Notes: generated by a model not told the origin, from the sequence alone. A stretch of 64,000 bases of DNA from Jiangella gansuensis DSM 44835 (GCF_000515395.1 NZ_KI911782.1:2292606-2356605); one strand, 5' to 3'. Shown: positions 36,707 through 47,181, numbered from the stretch's first letter. A program made the numbers and translations.

Positions 36707-37627
36707 ATGACGTGGAGCAGCGAACTCACCGGCCAGTTGGACTTCTACTGGGTCGTTCATCTCCGGCCCCGGTTGGCCGGCCTGACCGACGACGAATACC
36801 TGTGGAAGCCGGTCGACGGTTCGTGGAGCCTGCGGCCGGCAGGCGACGGCCGGTGGGACCTGGACTCCCTGCCCGTGGAACCGCCCATCGCGCCGGTCAC
36901 CACGATCGCCTGGCGGGTGGTGCATGTCGGCCGGGACGTGCTGGGGAAGCGCGCGCGGGCGTTCTTCGCACCGGACTCGGTACCCGGCGGCCAGACGGTG
37001 CCCGACGACGTCGTCATGTACGACGAGCGGTACTGGCCGGAACCGCCGCCTCGGACCGCCGCGGACGCGCTGGCCTTCCTGGACCAGGCGTACGGGCTGT
37101 GGCACGACGGCGTCGCTGCACTGGACGACGCCGCGATGCGCCGGCCGCTGGGGCCGAAGGGCGGCCCGTACGCCGAGGACTCGATGGCAGCGCTCGTGCT
37201 GCACGTCAGCCGCGAGGTGATGGCGCACGGCGCGGAGATCTGCCTGCTGCGGGACCTGTACCGAGCCTACCGCGACCGGGAGGACCCGCTGGTGGCTGCG
37301 GCGCTGCGCGGCGACGGCGAGGCGGTCGAGCGGCTGGCGCCGCGGGCGGCGGCGGTGCGGCCCACCCTGATCGCAGAGGCGGCCGGGCTGCGGCACTGGG
37401 ACGTCGTGCGGGCCCTCGCCCGGAACGGGGCGGAGGTGAACGCCGGCAACCCGGGGGCGTTGCACTACGCGGCCGCGGCCGGAACCCTGGACGTCATCCG
37501 GTTGCTGGTGGAGCGCGGAGCGGACACGTCCGCCGTCGACGACCGCTACCACCTGCCGCCGGCGGGCTGGGCGGAGTTCTTCGGCCACACCGAGGCAGCG
37601 GCGTACCTGCACTCGGTCACCGGCTGA
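36707..37627 (+). CDS. DinB-superfamily protein with C-terminal ankyrin repeats
   Basis: A 306-residue protein from ATG 36707. The N-terminal ~190 residues (LTGQLDFYWVVHLRPRLAGLTDDEYLWKPV..SWSLRP, ITTIAWRVVHVG, MAALVLHVSREVMAHGAEICLLRDLYR) are the DinB-like four-helix bundle, with well-placed His residues for a metal site. Residues ~195-300 contain ankyrin repeats (DPLVAAALRGDGEAVERLAP, AEAAGLRHWDVVRALARNGAEVN, ALHYAAAAGTLDVIRLLVERGADTSAVD). DinB-like proteins use bacillithiol or mycothiol or act as hydrolases; the ankyrin part suggests protein binding. The substrate is unknown. It is likely controlled by the divergent WYL regulator. Confidence 0.82.
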   Translation: MTWSSELTGQLDFYWVVHLRPRLAGLTDDEYLWKPVDGSWSLRPAGDGRWDLDSLPVEPPIAPVTTIAWRVVHVGRDVLGKRARAFFAPDSVPGGQTVPDDVVMYDERYWPEPPPRTAADALAFLDQAYGLWHDGVAALDDAAMRRPLGPKGGPYAEDSMAALVLHVSREVMAHGAEICLLRDLYRAYRDREDPLVAAALRGDGEAVERLAPRAAAVRPTLIAEAAGLRHWDVVRALARNGAEVNAGNPGALHYAAAAGTLDVIRLLVERGADTSAVDDRYHLPPAGWAEFFGHTEAAAYLHSVTG

Positions 37628-37631
37628 GCGG

Positions 37632-37808
37632 CTACGCGGCGCGGGCGGCCGCGAGGGCCTTCTTCGGTGGCTTGGCGGGGACGTCGTAGCGGCGCTTGCT
37701 CTCACGTTCGGCGTAACCGGCGGCGGCGAGCCGCTTGAGCACGACCGGGCACGCCTTGCACCGCGGCAGGTCGCGGCAGCACGTCTTCTTCGCCTTCACC
37801 CGCCCCAT
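37632..37808 (-). CDS. Small basic cysteine-rich protein (58 residues)
   Basis: The minus-strand frame from ATG 37808 codes MGRVKAKKTCCRDLPRCKAC then PVVLKRLAAAGYAERESKRR and a Lys/Ala-rich end. The cysteines are spaced CC-X5-C-X2-C (Cys10, 11, 17, 20), consistent with a small zinc knuckle, and about a quarter of residues are Lys/Arg, suggesting nucleic-acid contact. It begins 17 bp after the pgl stop and could be the last gene of the pentose-phosphate operon. No known function; I believe similar short proteins occur in other actinobacteria. Confidence 0.65.
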   Translation of the reverse strand: MGRVKAKKTCCRDLPRCKACPVVLKRLAAAGYAERESKRRYDVPAKPPKKALAAARAA

Positions 37809-37825
37809 CTACCGAGCATAGGCGG

Positions 37826-38599
37826 TCAGGGGGAGGCGACGCGGGCCAGGTCGGCCGGCAGCTCGGACGCGGCCGCCCGGTCCAGGAGCCAGCGTGTCGC
37901 GCGCTCGGCTCGGACGCCCGCCGCCGGCAGCTGCACCGGTCCGGACCCCTCGAGCGCCATCCGGACCGCGGGCGCCTTCTCGGCACCGGCCACGACCAGC
38001 CACACCTCGTCGGCGGAGCGGATGACCGGCATGCTCAGGCTGACCCGGTTGGGCGGCGGCTTGGGTGCGCCGCGGACCCCGACCACCGGGCGGTCGTCGT
38101 GCAGCGCCGGGTGCTCGGGGAACAACGACGCCACGTGGCCGTCCGGCCCCACGCCCAGCAGGAGTACGTCGAACACCGGCGCGCCGGAGTGCGCCCGCTT
38201 CGCCGTCTCGGCCGCGAGCGTCTCGGCGTACTGGGCGGCCGCGTCCTCGGGCGTCAGGCCGCCCACCGCGGCCGGCATCGGGAACACCCGGGCGGGGTCG
38301 ACCGGCACGTGGTCCAGCAACGCCGACCGCGCCTGGGTCTCGTTGCGGTCGGGGTCGCCGGGTGGAAGGAACCGCTCGTCGCCCCACAAGACCGACAGCG
38401 CCGGCCAGTCGACGGCGCCGCACGCCGGCGACTCCGCGACCGCTCGCAGCGTCGCGATGCCGGCGGTGCCCCCGGTCAGCACGACCGACGCGTCGCCGTG
38501 CGCGGCCTGGGCGTCCACCAGCTTGGTGATCAACCGGGCCGCGACGGCCTGCACCAGCAGCTCGGCGTCGCGGTGGACGACGACAGTGGGCGCGGTCAT
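37826..38599 (-). CDS. pgl: 6-phosphogluconolactonase
   Basis: A 257-residue enzyme from ATG 38599, overlapping the opcA stop as ATGA. It has VVLTGGTAGIATLRA, SVLWGDERFLPPGDPDRNETQARSALL and the active-site strand LLLGVGPDGHVASLFPEHPAL, all typical of the DevB/NagB-like Pgl fold. It hydrolyses 6-phosphogluconolactone, the product of Zwf, which is coded two genes upstream. The length is normal. Confidence 0.96.
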   Translation of the reverse strand: MTAPTVVVHRDAELLVQAVAARLITKLVDAQAAHGDASVVLTGGTAGIATLRAVAESPACGAVDWPALSVLWGDERFLPPGDPDRNETQARSALLDHVPVDPARVFPMPAAVGGLTPEDAAAQYAETLAAETAKRAHSGAPVFDVLLLGVGPDGHVASLFPEHPALHDDRPVVGVRGAPKPPPNRVSLSMPVIRSADEVWLVVAGAEKAPAVRMALEGSGPVQLPAAGVRAERATRWLLDRAAASELPADLARVASP

Positions 38600-39552
38600 C
38601 GGCGTGCCTTCGCCTTCGTCCTGGTCGTCTTGCCGATCTCGTGCTGCCGTTTCAGCCCTTCGCTGAGGACTTCACCGTAGATCTCGTCCGGATCCAGCCG
38701 CCGCAGCTCCTCGGCCAGGCACTCGGCCGCGGACCGGCGGGGGAGCGAGACGCGGCGCTCGGCCCGGCCGGGGACGGACAGGACGGCGTTCTCGTCGTCG
38801 GGCCGCTCGATGGCGATCGGGCCGGACTCCCGGTCCAGCCGCACGCTGAGCAGCCCGTCCACGCCGGAGGCCTTCGTGCGGGTGACCGGGACGTCCAGGC
38901 ACAGCGCCAGCCAGCCGGCGAGCAGGTCGGCGCTGGCGTTGTCCGGGCCGCCGACGACACGCGCCGCGGTCACCGCCTCCTGCGGAGGCTGGTCCATGGC
39001 CGCGGCCAGCAGCGCCCGCCACAGCGTCAGCCGGGTCCAGGTGAGGTCGGTGTCGCCGGGGCGGTAACCTTCGACGCGGTCGTGCAACGCGGCGATGGGC
39101 CGCTTGCAGGCGGCGACGTCGGTGATGCGTCGCTGCGCGAGGACGCCGATGGGATCGTCGGCGGGCACCGCGGGAGCCTCGTCCGGCCACCACACCACCA
39201 CCGGGTTGTCCGGTAGCAGCAACGGCACCACGACCGACTCCTGATGCCCGGTCAGCGGTCCGAACGTGCGCAGCACGACGACCTCGCTGGCGCCGGCATC
39301 GCCGCCGACCCGGATCTGGGCGTCCAGCCGGGCCGACCCGCGCGACGTGCCGCGGATGACCGCGATGATGCGGCACGGGTGCTCGTGGCTGGCCCTGTTG
39401 GCCGACTCGATGGCGTCCTCGGCGTCGCTCTCGTCGGCGACGAGGACAAGCGTCAGCACGCGGCCCAGTGCCACCGCGCCGTGCTTCTCGCGCAGTTCGA
39501 CCAGGCGCTTGGCGACGTCGGCCGCCGTCGTCGACGGAATGTCGATGATCAT
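38596..39552 (-). CDS. opcA: Glucose-6-phosphate dehydrogenase assembly protein OpcA
   Basis: A 318-residue protein from ATG 39552 (MIIDIPSTTAADVAKRLVELREKHGAVALGRVLTLVLV). Conserved stretches ANRASHEHPCRIIAVI, GPLTGHQESVVVPLLLPDNPVVVWWPDEAP and LTWTRLTLWRALLAAAMDQPP identify OpcA, which in cyanobacteria and actinobacteria supports assembly and redox-sensitive activity of Zwf. It lies 22 bp after zwf and overlaps pgl by ATGA. The basic C-terminus (RQHEIGKTTRTKAKARR) is unremarkable. Confidence 0.95.
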   Translation of the reverse strand: MIIDIPSTTAADVAKRLVELREKHGAVALGRVLTLVLVADESDAEDAIESANRASHEHPCRIIAVIRGTSRGSARLDAQIRVGGDAGASEVVVLRTFGPLTGHQESVVVPLLLPDNPVVVWWPDEAPAVPADDPIGVLAQRRITDVAACKRPIAALHDRVEGYRPGDTDLTWTRLTLWRALLAAAMDQPPQEAVTAARVVGGPDNASADLLAGWLALCLDVPVTRTKASGVDGLLSVRLDRESGPIAIERPDDENAVLSVPGRAERRVSLPRRSAAECLAEELRRLDPDEIYGEVLSEGLKRQHEIGKTTRTKAKARR

Positions 39553-39574
39553 GTCAGCTCCAGTGTCCGGCAGG

Positions 39575-41101
39575 TCACGGCCGGCGCCAGGTGCGGCCGT
39601 CGCGGGCGAGCATGGCATCGGCCGACGGCGGTCCCCAGCCACCCGGCACGTACTGTTCGGGCTTGCCGTTCGCGGCCCAGTGCTCCTCGATCGGGTCGAG
39701 GATCTTCCACGACAGCTCGACCTCCTCGTGCCGCGGGAACAGCGGCGGGTCGCCGAGCAGCACGTCGAGGATGAGCCGTTCGTAGGCCTCGGGGCTCTCC
39801 TCGGTGAAGGAGTAGCCGTAGCCGAAGTCCATGGTGACGTCGCGGACCTCCATCGCCGTCCCGGGCACCTTCGAACCGAACCGGATGGTCACCCCTTCGT
39901 CCGGCTGGACGCGGATGACCAGGGCGTTCTCGCCCAGCTCCTCGGTGGCGGTCGACTCGAACGGCAGGTGCGGCGCCCGCTTGAAGACGATGGCCACCTC
40001 GGTGACCCGGCGCCCGAGCCGTTTGCCGGTGCGCAGGTAGAACGGGACGCCGGCCCAGCGGCGGGTGTCGATGTCGAGGCGGACCGCGGCATACGTCTCC
40101 GTCGTCGACGTCGGCGGGATGCCGTCCTCGTCGAGGAACCCCTTGACCTGCACGCCGCCGGCCCAGCCGGCGGCGTACTGCCCTCGGGCGGTGTACGCGT
40201 CCAGGTCGTGCGGCAGCCGCACGGCCGACAACACCTTCTCCTTCTCCGCGCGCAAGTCAGCGGCGTCGAACGAGACCGGCTCCTCCATCGCCACCAGGGC
40301 CAGCAGTTGCAGCAGGTGGTTCTGGATGACGTCGCGAGCCGCGCCGATGCCGTCGTAGTAGCCGGCCCGGCCGCCGATCCCGATGTCCTCGGACATGGTG
40401 ATCTGCACGTGGTCGACGTAGTGGGCGTTCCAGGTCGGCTCGAACAGCTGGTTGGCGAACCGCAACGCCATGATGTTCTGGACGGTCTCCTTGCCCAGGT
40501 AGTGGTCGATGCGGAAGATCGAGTCGGCCGGGAAGATGCTCTCGACGGTGGCGTTGAGCTCCCGGGCGCTGGCGAGGTCGTGGCCGAACGGCTTCTCGAT
40601 GATCACCCGGCGCCACTGGTCCTCGTCCTCCGGCGCGGCCAGGCCGGAGCGGGCCAGCTGCTTGCAGACGACGTCGAAGAACGACGGCGGGATCGACAAG
40701 TAGAAGGCGAAGTTGCCGCCGGTGCCTTGCTGCCGGTCGAGGTCGCGGACGGTCTCGGCGAGCTTGTCGAAGGCGTCGTCGTCGGAGAAGTCGCCCGGCA
40801 CGAACCGGAAACCCTGCGCGAGCTGCCGCCACGTCGACTCGCGGAACGGGGTGCGCGCGTGCTCCTTGACCGCGTCGTGGACCTCCTTGCCGAAGTCCTG
40901 CGCGGCCCAGTCGCGCCGGGCGAACCCGACCAGCGAGAACCCCGGCGGCAACAGCCCGCGGTTCGCGAGGTCGTACACCGCGGGCATCAGCTTCTTGCGG
41001 GCCAGGTCACCGGTGACGCCGAAGATGACCAGGCCGGACGGGCCGGCGATACGGGGGAGCCGCTTGTCGCGCTTGTCGCGCAGCGGGTTCGTCGAGCTCA
41101 C
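39575..41101 (-). CDS. zwf: Glucose-6-phosphate 1-dehydrogenase
   Basis: A 508-residue enzyme from GTG 41101, overlapping the pgi stop as GTGA. It has the coenzyme-binding loop VIFGVTGDLARKKLMPAVYDLANRG, EKPFGHDLASARELN, and the catalytic RIDHYLGKETVQNIMALRFAN with the active-site Asp-His pair. It oxidises glucose 6-phosphate to 6-phosphogluconolactone with NADP+ (or F420-independent use of NAD+), feeding the pentose phosphate pathway. It is in the normal tkt-tal-pgi-zwf-opcA-pgl order. Confidence 0.98.
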   Translation of the reverse strand: MSSTNPLRDKRDKRLPRIAGPSGLVIFGVTGDLARKKLMPAVYDLANRGLLPPGFSLVGFARRDWAAQDFGKEVHDAVKEHARTPFRESTWRQLAQGFRFVPGDFSDDDAFDKLAETVRDLDRQQGTGGNFAFYLSIPPSFFDVVCKQLARSGLAAPEDEDQWRRVIIEKPFGHDLASARELNATVESIFPADSIFRIDHYLGKETVQNIMALRFANQLFEPTWNAHYVDHVQITMSEDIGIGGRAGYYDGIGAARDVIQNHLLQLLALVAMEEPVSFDAADLRAEKEKVLSAVRLPHDLDAYTARGQYAAGWAGGVQVKGFLDEDGIPPTSTTETYAAVRLDIDTRRWAGVPFYLRTGKRLGRRVTEVAIVFKRAPHLPFESTATEELGENALVIRVQPDEGVTIRFGSKVPGTAMEVRDVTMDFGYGYSFTEESPEAYERLILDVLLGDPPLFPRHEEVELSWKILDPIEEHWAANGKPEQYVPGGWGPPSADAMLARDGRTWRRP

Positions 41102-42708
41102 CGCAGCAGGCCCTTCAGGATCTCGACGCCGGCCGCCCGGTCGGTCAGGTGCAGCCGCAGCACCGGCCGGTCGTGATCGGCGAGCACCTGCGCGTCGCCG
41201 GCCGCCTGCGCGGCGATGAGCTGGCCGAACGTGAACGGACGGTCGGGGATGGGCAGGTCCTCCGCGGCGGCACCGGTGATCTGCAGGTACACGCCCTGCG
41301 CCGGACCGCCCTTGTGGTACTGGCCGGTCGAGTGCAGGAAGCGCGGCCCCCAGCCGAACGTCGTCGGCCGCTCGGTGCGTCGCTCCAGCGGCACCCGCAC
41401 GTCCGCGAGCGACGCGTCCGGGCCCTCACGGTCCAGGTACGCCATGACGGCCAGGTAGCCGTTGGGCGCCAGCCGGCCCAGCAACGCGTCCACGGCAGCG
41501 TCGAGCGACGTCACCCCGTCCAGGAGCCCCGCCGAGCCACGCACCTCGACCACGCCGTCGACGAACGCCGGCGGCTCCGGTTCGGGGGTCGCGTCCAGCA
41601 GGCCGCGAGCCGCGACCTTCGCGCTCTCGACATCGGGCTGGTCGAACGGGTTGATGCCGAGCAGCCGCCCGGCGACCGCCGTCGCGTACTCCCAGAGCAG
41701 GAACTGCGCACCGAGCGGACCGGTGACGGTGACGGACGGCTCGCCGTGGGCGACCTGCTGGCCGCCCACCAGCGCGGGCAGCACGTCCGTGGTCGGGTCC
41801 GTGATCTCCGGGTCGCCGGCGGCGGCAGCGATGGGCAGCACGCCGGTGCCCTGCTTGCCGGTGGACTCCGCGATCAGCTGCTCGGCCCAGTCGGCGAACC
41901 CGGCGATGCCGGAGCCGGCGTCGGCGATGGCGACTTTGTCATGGACAGCCCCGGCCTCGTTGTCTCCTCTGCGCCCGCCGGCAAGGGCCGCGCCGAGCAG
42001 CAGCGCCGGGTTGTCGGGGGAGTCGGTCTCCAGGACGGCGGCGGCAGCGCCGGCTTCGTCGAGAAGGGCGGCGATGTCCGCGCCCGCCAAGCCACTCGGC
42101 ACCAGGCCGAACGCCGTCAGCGCGGAGTAGCGCCCGCCCACGCTCGGGTCGGCGAGGAACACCTTGCGGTAGCCGCTCTTCTCAGCCAGCTCCGCCAGCC
42201 CCGAGCCAGGATCGGTGACGACGACGATGCGGCTGGCCGCGTCGATGCCGGCCGCCGTGAATGCGGCCTCGAAGACCCGCCGCTGGCTGTCGGTCTCGAC
42301 CGTCGAGCCGGACTTGCTCGACACGACGATGACGGTGCGGTCGAGCCGGTCGGCCAGCGCCCGCCGCACCGCGCCCGGGTCGGTGGTGTCGAGGACGGTG
42401 AGCTCGACGCCGGCGGTGCGGGTGATGACCTCCGGCGCCAGCGACGAACCGCCCATGCCGGCCAGCACGATGCGGTCCAGGCCCTCGTCGCGCAGCTGGG
42501 CCGCGAGTGCCTCGATCTCGGCCAGCAGCGGCCGCGACGTCTCGTGCAGCTGCGTCCACCCCAGCCGGATCGAGGCCTCCGACTCGGCCTCCGGACCCCA
42601 CAGCGTGGCGTCGCCCGCGGCGATGCGCGATGCGACCTTGTCGCCGACCAGCGCATTCACGACGTCCCCGTCGTCGAGCCCCTGCCGGGTGACGGTCAGC
42701 TCGGTCAC
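41098..42708 (-). CDS. pgi: Glucose-6-phosphate isomerase
   Basis: A 536-residue enzyme from GTG 42708, overlapping the tal stop as GTGA. The SIS-fold segments [29 protein letters not shown] and [26 protein letters not shown] bind the sugar phosphate; [47 protein letters not shown] and the late [11 protein letters not shown] complete the pattern. It matches the pgi type embedded in actinobacterial pentose-phosphate operons. It interconverts glucose and fructose 6-phosphates, letting the pathway cycle carbon. Confidence 0.96.
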   Translation of the reverse strand: MTELTVTRQGLDDGDVVNALVGDKVASRIAAGDATLWGPEAESEASIRLGWTQLHETSRPLLAEIEALAAQLRDEGLDRIVLAGMGGSSLAPEVITRTAGVELTVLDTTDPGAVRRALADRLDRTVIVVSSKSGSTVETDSQRRVFEAAFTAAGIDAASRIVVVTDPGSGLAELAEKSGYRKVFLADPSVGGRYSALTAFGLVPSGLAGADIAALLDEAGAAAAVLETDSPDNPALLLGAALAGGRRGDNEAGAVHDKVAIADAGSGIAGFADWAEQLIAESTGKQGTGVLPIAAAAGDPEITDPTTDVLPALVGGQQVAHGEPSVTVTGPLGAQFLLWEYATAVAGRLLGINPFDQPDVESAKVAARGLLDATPEPEPPAFVDGVVEVRGSAGLLDGVTSLDAAVDALLGRLAPNGYLAVMAYLDREGPDASLADVRVPLERRTERPTTFGWGPRFLHSTGQYHKGGPAQGVYLQITGAAAEDLPIPDRPFTFGQLIAAQAAGDAQVLADHDRPVLRLHLTDRAAGVEILKGLLR

Positions 42709-43817
42709 TTCGCTGCCTCCAGCTTGGCGTTGACGGACTCGAGCAGGTCGTTCCAGCTGGTCGCGAACTTCTCCACGCCCTCACGCTCCAGGACGGCACT
42801 GACGTCGTCGAGGTCGACGCCGGCGGCGCTGACCGCGGTCAGGGTCGAACGCGCGTCGTCGTAGTTCGGCCGGACGGTGTCGCCGGTGATGACGCCGTGG
42901 TCGGCGACCGCGTCGATGGTGGCCTCCGGCATGGTGTTGACGGTGTCGGGGGCGACCAGCTGGGCGACGTACATGGTGTCGTCGTAGTCGGGGTTCTTCG
43001 TCGACGTGGACGCCCACAGCGGACGCTGCCGCTGGGCACCGGCGGCCTCCAGTCGCTGCCAGCGCTCGGCCCCGACGACCTCCTCGTACGCGGCGTAGGC
43101 GAGACGGGCGTTGGCGACCGCGGACTTGCCGCGCAGCTCCAGCGCCTCGTCGGAGCCGATGGCCTCCAGGCGCTTGTCGATCTCGGAATCGACACGGCTG
43201 ACGAAGAAGGACGCGACCGAGGCGATGCCTTCGAGGGACTCGCCGGCGGCCAGGCGCTGTTCGAGACCGGCCTGGTAGGCGTCCATGACCTCACGGTAGC
43301 GGTCGATCGAGAAGATCAGCGTGACGTTGACGCTGATGCCTGCGGCAATCGTGGCCGTGATGGCCGGCAGCCCCGCCTTCGTGGCCGGGATCTTGACGAA
43401 CACGTTCGGCCGGCCCACCTCGTCCCACAGGTCGCGGGCCTGGGCGATGGTGCCGTCGGTGTCGTGCGCCAGGCGCGGGTCGACCTCGATGGACACCCGG
43501 CCGTCGCCGGTGGTGGCGGGCCGGGCGATCGGCGCGAACAGGTCAGCGGCGGCGCGGACGTCGTCGGTGGTGAGGTCGCGCACCGCGGTGTCGGCGTCCG
43601 ACCCCTGACCGGCGTGCCGGCGCAGGTCGTCGTCGTACAGGCTGCTCTTGGAGATGGCGGCCTGGAAGATCGACGGGTTGGTGGTGACGCCGACGACGTG
43701 CTTCTCGTCGATCAACGTCTGCAGGTTGCCGGTGGTGAGGCGGTCGCGCGAGAGGTCGTCGAGCCAGACGGCGACGCCCTCCGCGCTGAGCTGGGCGAGC
43801 GGGTCGGTTGCACTCAT
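42705..43817 (-). CDS. tal: Transaldolase
   Basis: A 370-residue enzyme from ATG 43817 with GGGAGATC upstream. It contains [40 protein letters not shown], the Schiff-base lysine segment [27 protein letters not shown] and [19 protein letters not shown]. This is the ~370-residue actinobacterial/cyanobacterial class. It transfers dihydroxyacetone units between sugar phosphates. The start lies 11 bp after the tkt stop. Confidence 0.97.
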   Translation of the reverse strand: MSATDPLAQLSAEGVAVWLDDLSRDRLTTGNLQTLIDEKHVVGVTTNPSIFQAAISKSSLYDDDLRRHAGQGSDADTAVRDLTTDDVRAAADLFAPIARPATTGDGRVSIEVDPRLAHDTDGTIAQARDLWDEVGRPNVFVKIPATKAGLPAITATIAAGISVNVTLIFSIDRYREVMDAYQAGLEQRLAAGESLEGIASVASFFVSRVDSEIDKRLEAIGSDEALELRGKSAVANARLAYAAYEEVVGAERWQRLEAAGAQRQRPLWASTSTKNPDYDDTMYVAQLVAPDTVNTMPEATIDAVADHGVITGDTVRPNYDDARSTLTAVSAAGVDLDDVSAVLEREGVEKFATSWNDLLESVNAKLEAAK

Positions 43818-43828
43818 GGTGATCTCCC

Positions 43829-45922
43829 TCAGACGTGCGAGATGGAGTCGCGGGCCGCGGCCACCACGGCGTCGGCCGTGATGCCGAACTCGCGATACAG
43901 GGTCTGGTAGTCCGCCGACGCGCCGAAGTGCTCGAGGCTGACCGCGCGGCCGGCGTCGCCGAGGTAGCGGTGCCAGCTCATCGCGATGCCGGCCTCGACC
44001 GAGACGCGGGCCCTGACCGCCGCGGGCAGGACAGACTCGCGGTACTCGGCGTCCTGCTCCTCGAACCACTCGTGCGACGGGAACGAGACGACGCGCGTCG
44101 GGATGCCGTCGGCCTGCAGCTGCTCGCGGGCCTCGACGGCCAGCTGCAGCTCCGAGCCGCTGGCCATGAGAATGACCTGCGGGGCGCCGCCGTCGGCCTC
44201 GGCGAAGACGTAGGCGCCGCGCGCGGTGCCCTCGGCCGAAGCGTAGGTGTCGCGATCGAACGTCGGCACGTTCTGCCTGGTCAGGGCCAAGCCCGCCGGG
44301 TGCGCCCGCTCCAGGATGGTGCGCCACGCCACGGCGGTCTCGTTGGCGTCGGCCGGCCGGACGACGTCGAAGCCCGGAATGGCCCGCAGCGCCGACAGGT
44401 GCTCCACCGGCTGGTGGGTCGGGCCGTCCTCACCCAGGCCGATGGAGTCGTGCGTCCACACGAACGTCGCCGGCAACTTCTGCAGCGCCGCCAGCCGGAC
44501 CGCGGCCCGCTGGTAGTCGCTGAACACCAGGAACGTGGCCGCGTAGGGGCGGGTCAGCCCGGCCAGCGCGATGCCGTTGTTGATGAGGCCGGCGGCGAAC
44601 TCACGCACCCCGAAGTGCAGCGTCCGGCCGTACGGGTGACCCTCGAACTTCTTACTGGAGCGCTTCTCGGGCAGGAAGCTCGGCTCGCCCTCGATGGTGG
44701 TGTTGTTGGAGCCGGCCAGGTCGGCGGAGCCGCCCCACAGCTCCGGCAGCACCGGCGCGATCGCGTTGATGACCTTGCCCGACGCGGCCCGGGTGGCCAC
44801 GCCCTTCTCGCTCGGCTCGAAGACCGGCAGCGCGTCGGTCCAGCCGTCGGGCAGGGCCCGCTTCTGCAACCGGTCCAGCAGCGCGGCCCGCTCGGGCTGC
44901 GCCTCGCGCCAGGCGGCGAAGCGCTGGTCCCACTCCGCGCGCAGCTCGCGGCCACGCTCGGCGACGGCGCGGGTGTGGGCGAGCACGTCGTCGGCGACGT
45001 CGAAGGTCTTCTCCGGGTCCGCACCCATGACCCGCTTCGTGGCCGCGACCTCCTCGGCACCCAGCGCCGAGCCGTGGATGCCACCGGTGTTCTGCTTGTT
45101 CGGTGCCGGCCAGCCGATGATGGTGCGCACCGCGATGAACGACGGCCGGTCGGTGACGGCCTTCGCGTTCTGCAGCGCCTCGTAGATCGCCTGCGGATCT
45201 TCCTTGTAGTCACCGCCGGCCGTGAAGTCCACCACCTGGGTGTGCCAGCCGTACGCCTCGTACCGGGCCACCGTGTCCTCGGTGAAGGCGATGTTGGTGT
45301 CGTCCTCGATGGAGATCTTGTTGTCGTCCCAGATGACGACGAGGTTGCCCAGCTCCTGCGTGCCGGCCAGCGAACTGGCCTCGCTGGACACGCCCTCCTC
45401 GAGGTCGCCGTCGGAGGCGATGACGAAGACGTGGTGGTCGAACACGCTCTCGCCGGGCGCGGCGTCCGGGTCGAGCAGGCCACGGATCCGGCGCGCCGCG
45501 AACGCCATGCCGACCGCCGTCCCGAAGCCGGAACCGAGCGGGCCGGTGGTGACCTCGACGCCGTCGGTGTGCCGGTACTCCGGATGACCCGGCGTGGCCG
45601 AGCCCCACGTGCGGAACGCCTTGAGGTCGTCGAGCGACACGTCGTAGCCGGACAGGTAGAGCTGGATGTACTGGGTCAGGCTGGTGTGCCCGGCCGACAG
45701 CACGAACCGGTCGCGGCCCAGCCACAGCTGGTCGGACGGGTCGTGCCGCAGCACCCGCTGGTACAGGGTGTAGGCGACGGGGGACAGGCTCATCGCGGTC
45801 CCGGGATGCCCGTTCCCGGTCTTCTCGACCGCATCCATGGCGAGCAACCGCCCGGTGTCGACCGCCCGGTCGTCAAGGTCGGTCCACTCGAACGAAGTGT
45901 GGTTTTCGGGTGTCGTGTTCAC
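43829..45922 (-). CDS. tkt: Transketolase
   Basis: A 697-residue enzyme with start GTG 45922 ([31 protein letters not shown]), chosen for family length, with GAGAGG 12 bases upstream. The open frame extends further 5' but into the divergent promoter region. It has [20 protein letters not shown], the thiamine-diphosphate motif [42 protein letters not shown], and the pyrimidine-binding domain [16 protein letters not shown] with [20 protein letters not shown]. It starts the minus-strand operon tkt-tal-pgi-zwf-opcA-pgl; it is divergent from ctaB. Confidence 0.97.
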   Translation of the reverse strand: MNTTPENHTSFEWTDLDDRAVDTGRLLAMDAVEKTGNGHPGTAMSLSPVAYTLYQRVLRHDPSDQLWLGRDRFVLSAGHTSLTQYIQLYLSGYDVSLDDLKAFRTWGSATPGHPEYRHTDGVEVTTGPLGSGFGTAVGMAFAARRIRGLLDPDAAPGESVFDHHVFVIASDGDLEEGVSSEASSLAGTQELGNLVVIWDDNKISIEDDTNIAFTEDTVARYEAYGWHTQVVDFTAGGDYKEDPQAIYEALQNAKAVTDRPSFIAVRTIIGWPAPNKQNTGGIHGSALGAEEVAATKRVMGADPEKTFDVADDVLAHTRAVAERGRELRAEWDQRFAAWREAQPERAALLDRLQKRALPDGWTDALPVFEPSEKGVATRAASGKVINAIAPVLPELWGGSADLAGSNNTTIEGEPSFLPEKRSSKKFEGHPYGRTLHFGVREFAAGLINNGIALAGLTRPYAATFLVFSDYQRAAVRLAALQKLPATFVWTHDSIGLGEDGPTHQPVEHLSALRAIPGFDVVRPADANETAVAWRTILERAHPAGLALTRQNVPTFDRDTYASAEGTARGAYVFAEADGGAPQVILMASGSELQLAVEAREQLQADGIPTRVVSFPSHEWFEEQDAEYRESVLPAAVRARVSVEAGIAMSWHRYLGDAGRAVSLEHFGASADYQTLYREFGITADAVVAAARDSISHV

Positions 45923-46132
45923 CGGCGTGGCGTTCCTCTCAAGCGGTACGGATCCGGTCGGGCTCGCACTACGGATTCCGTCGGCGGACGGTCCCCGCAC
46001 GGTCGAGCGTATCGACGTGCCCGTGAGGCTTGCCCGGCCGATCGGTCCATTGAGCCCACCGTTAGACTCAACAGGCCATGCATGGCGGATGTTTCCGTCG
46101 CGCCTGTCTCTTCGACCACACGAAGGTGAACG

Positions 46133-47083
46133 TTGACGTCCGTCGAGCCGAGCCCCGTCGAGACGCGCCGCGTGCCGACGCCGTCGCGGCTGGCACGAGC
46201 CCGCGGCGTAGTGGCCTCCTACGTCTCGCTGATGAAGCTGCGGGTCGTCGAGCTGCTGCTCATCACCACCCTGCCGGCCATGGTGCTGGCCGAGCGGGGG
46301 CTCCCGTCGCTCGGCCTCGTGGTGGCCACCCTGGTGGCCGGGACCCTCGCCGGCGGTAGCGCCCACGCCTTCAACCAGGTGCTCGAGCGCGACATCGACG
46401 CCGTGATGCACCGCACCCGCCGCCGCCCGGTGGCCCGCTCCATCGTCGCGCCGTACCCGGCGTTCGCGTTCGCGTCGGTGCTGCTGGCCGCGTCCGTGGC
46501 GATCATGCTGGCCTGGGTCAACCCGCTGGCGGCCGCGCTGACCATCGCGGCGAACCTGTTCTACGTCCTCGTCTACACCATGCTGCTCAAGCGGCGGACC
46601 TCACAGAACATCGTCTGGGGCGGGGTGGCCGGCTGCGTGCCGACACTTATCGGCTGGGCTGCCGTGACCGGGACGTTGGACTGGCCGCCGGTGCTGCTCT
46701 TTCTCGTCGTGTTCTTCTGGACGCCGCCGCACTACTGGCCGCTGGCCATGCGCTACCGCGAGGACTACGCGCGCGCCGGCATCCCGATGCTCCCGGTGGT
46801 GGCCACGCCGCGCACCGTCGCGCTGCAGATCCTGCTCTACTCGTGGGCCATGGTCGCCACCACGCTGGTGTTGTGGCCGGTCGCGGACCTGGGCTGGATC
46901 TTCGGGCTGGCAGCCGTCCTCACCGGCGCCTGGTTCCTGATCGAGGCACACCGGCTCCATCGCCGCGCCCGCCGGACGGCCGACCACGCCGGGCTCACCG
47001 CGATGCGGCTCTTCCACGGGTCCATCACCTACCTGACCGTGGTGTTCGTCGGCGTCATGGCCGACGTGCTCGTGCTCGGCTGA
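46133..47083 (+). CDS. ctaB: Protoheme IX farnesyltransferase (heme O synthase)
   Basis: A 316-residue membrane enzyme from TTG 46133 with AAGG about 8 bases upstream. A UbiA-type prenyltransferase with about nine helices, it has the first Asp-rich motif NQVLERDIDAVMHRTRRRPV and the second-loop segment WTPPHYWPLAMRYREDYARAGIPMLPVV. It farnesylates heme B to heme O for aa3-type cytochrome oxidase. The next oxidase-related gene, ctaA, lies 2.3 kb downstream on the other strand. It is divergent from tkt (210 bp between starts), the usual actinobacterial pairing. Confidence 0.96.
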   Translation: MTSVEPSPVETRRVPTPSRLARARGVVASYVSLMKLRVVELLLITTLPAMVLAERGLPSLGLVVATLVAGTLAGGSAHAFNQVLERDIDAVMHRTRRRPVARSIVAPYPAFAFASVLLAASVAIMLAWVNPLAAALTIAANLFYVLVYTMLLKRRTSQNIVWGGVAGCVPTLIGWAAVTGTLDWPPVLLFLVVFFWTPPHYWPLAMRYREDYARAGIPMLPVVATPRTVALQILLYSWAMVATTLVLWPVADLGWIFGLAAVLTGAWFLIEAHRLHRRARRTADHAGLTAMRLFHGSITYLTVVFVGVMADVLVLG

Positions 47084-47101
47084 CGTTCAGGCCGCGTCCT
47101 T

Positions 47102-47181
47102 CCCCGTTGATCTTGGAGTTGTTCGGGTATCGATCGGGCAATTCGGGCACGGTTTGCCGAACTGGTCCAAGATCAACGGGG
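47102..47181. terminator. Long hairpin after ctaB
   Basis: Arms 47102-47117 (CCCCGTTGATCTTGGA) and 47166-47181 are perfectly complementary over 16 bp; the 48-base interior contains further partial pairing (GTTCGG with CCGAAC). It lies 19 bases after ctaB. It could terminate ctaB or be a dispersed palindromic element of the same kind as at 1750 and 60640. Confidence 0.65.
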
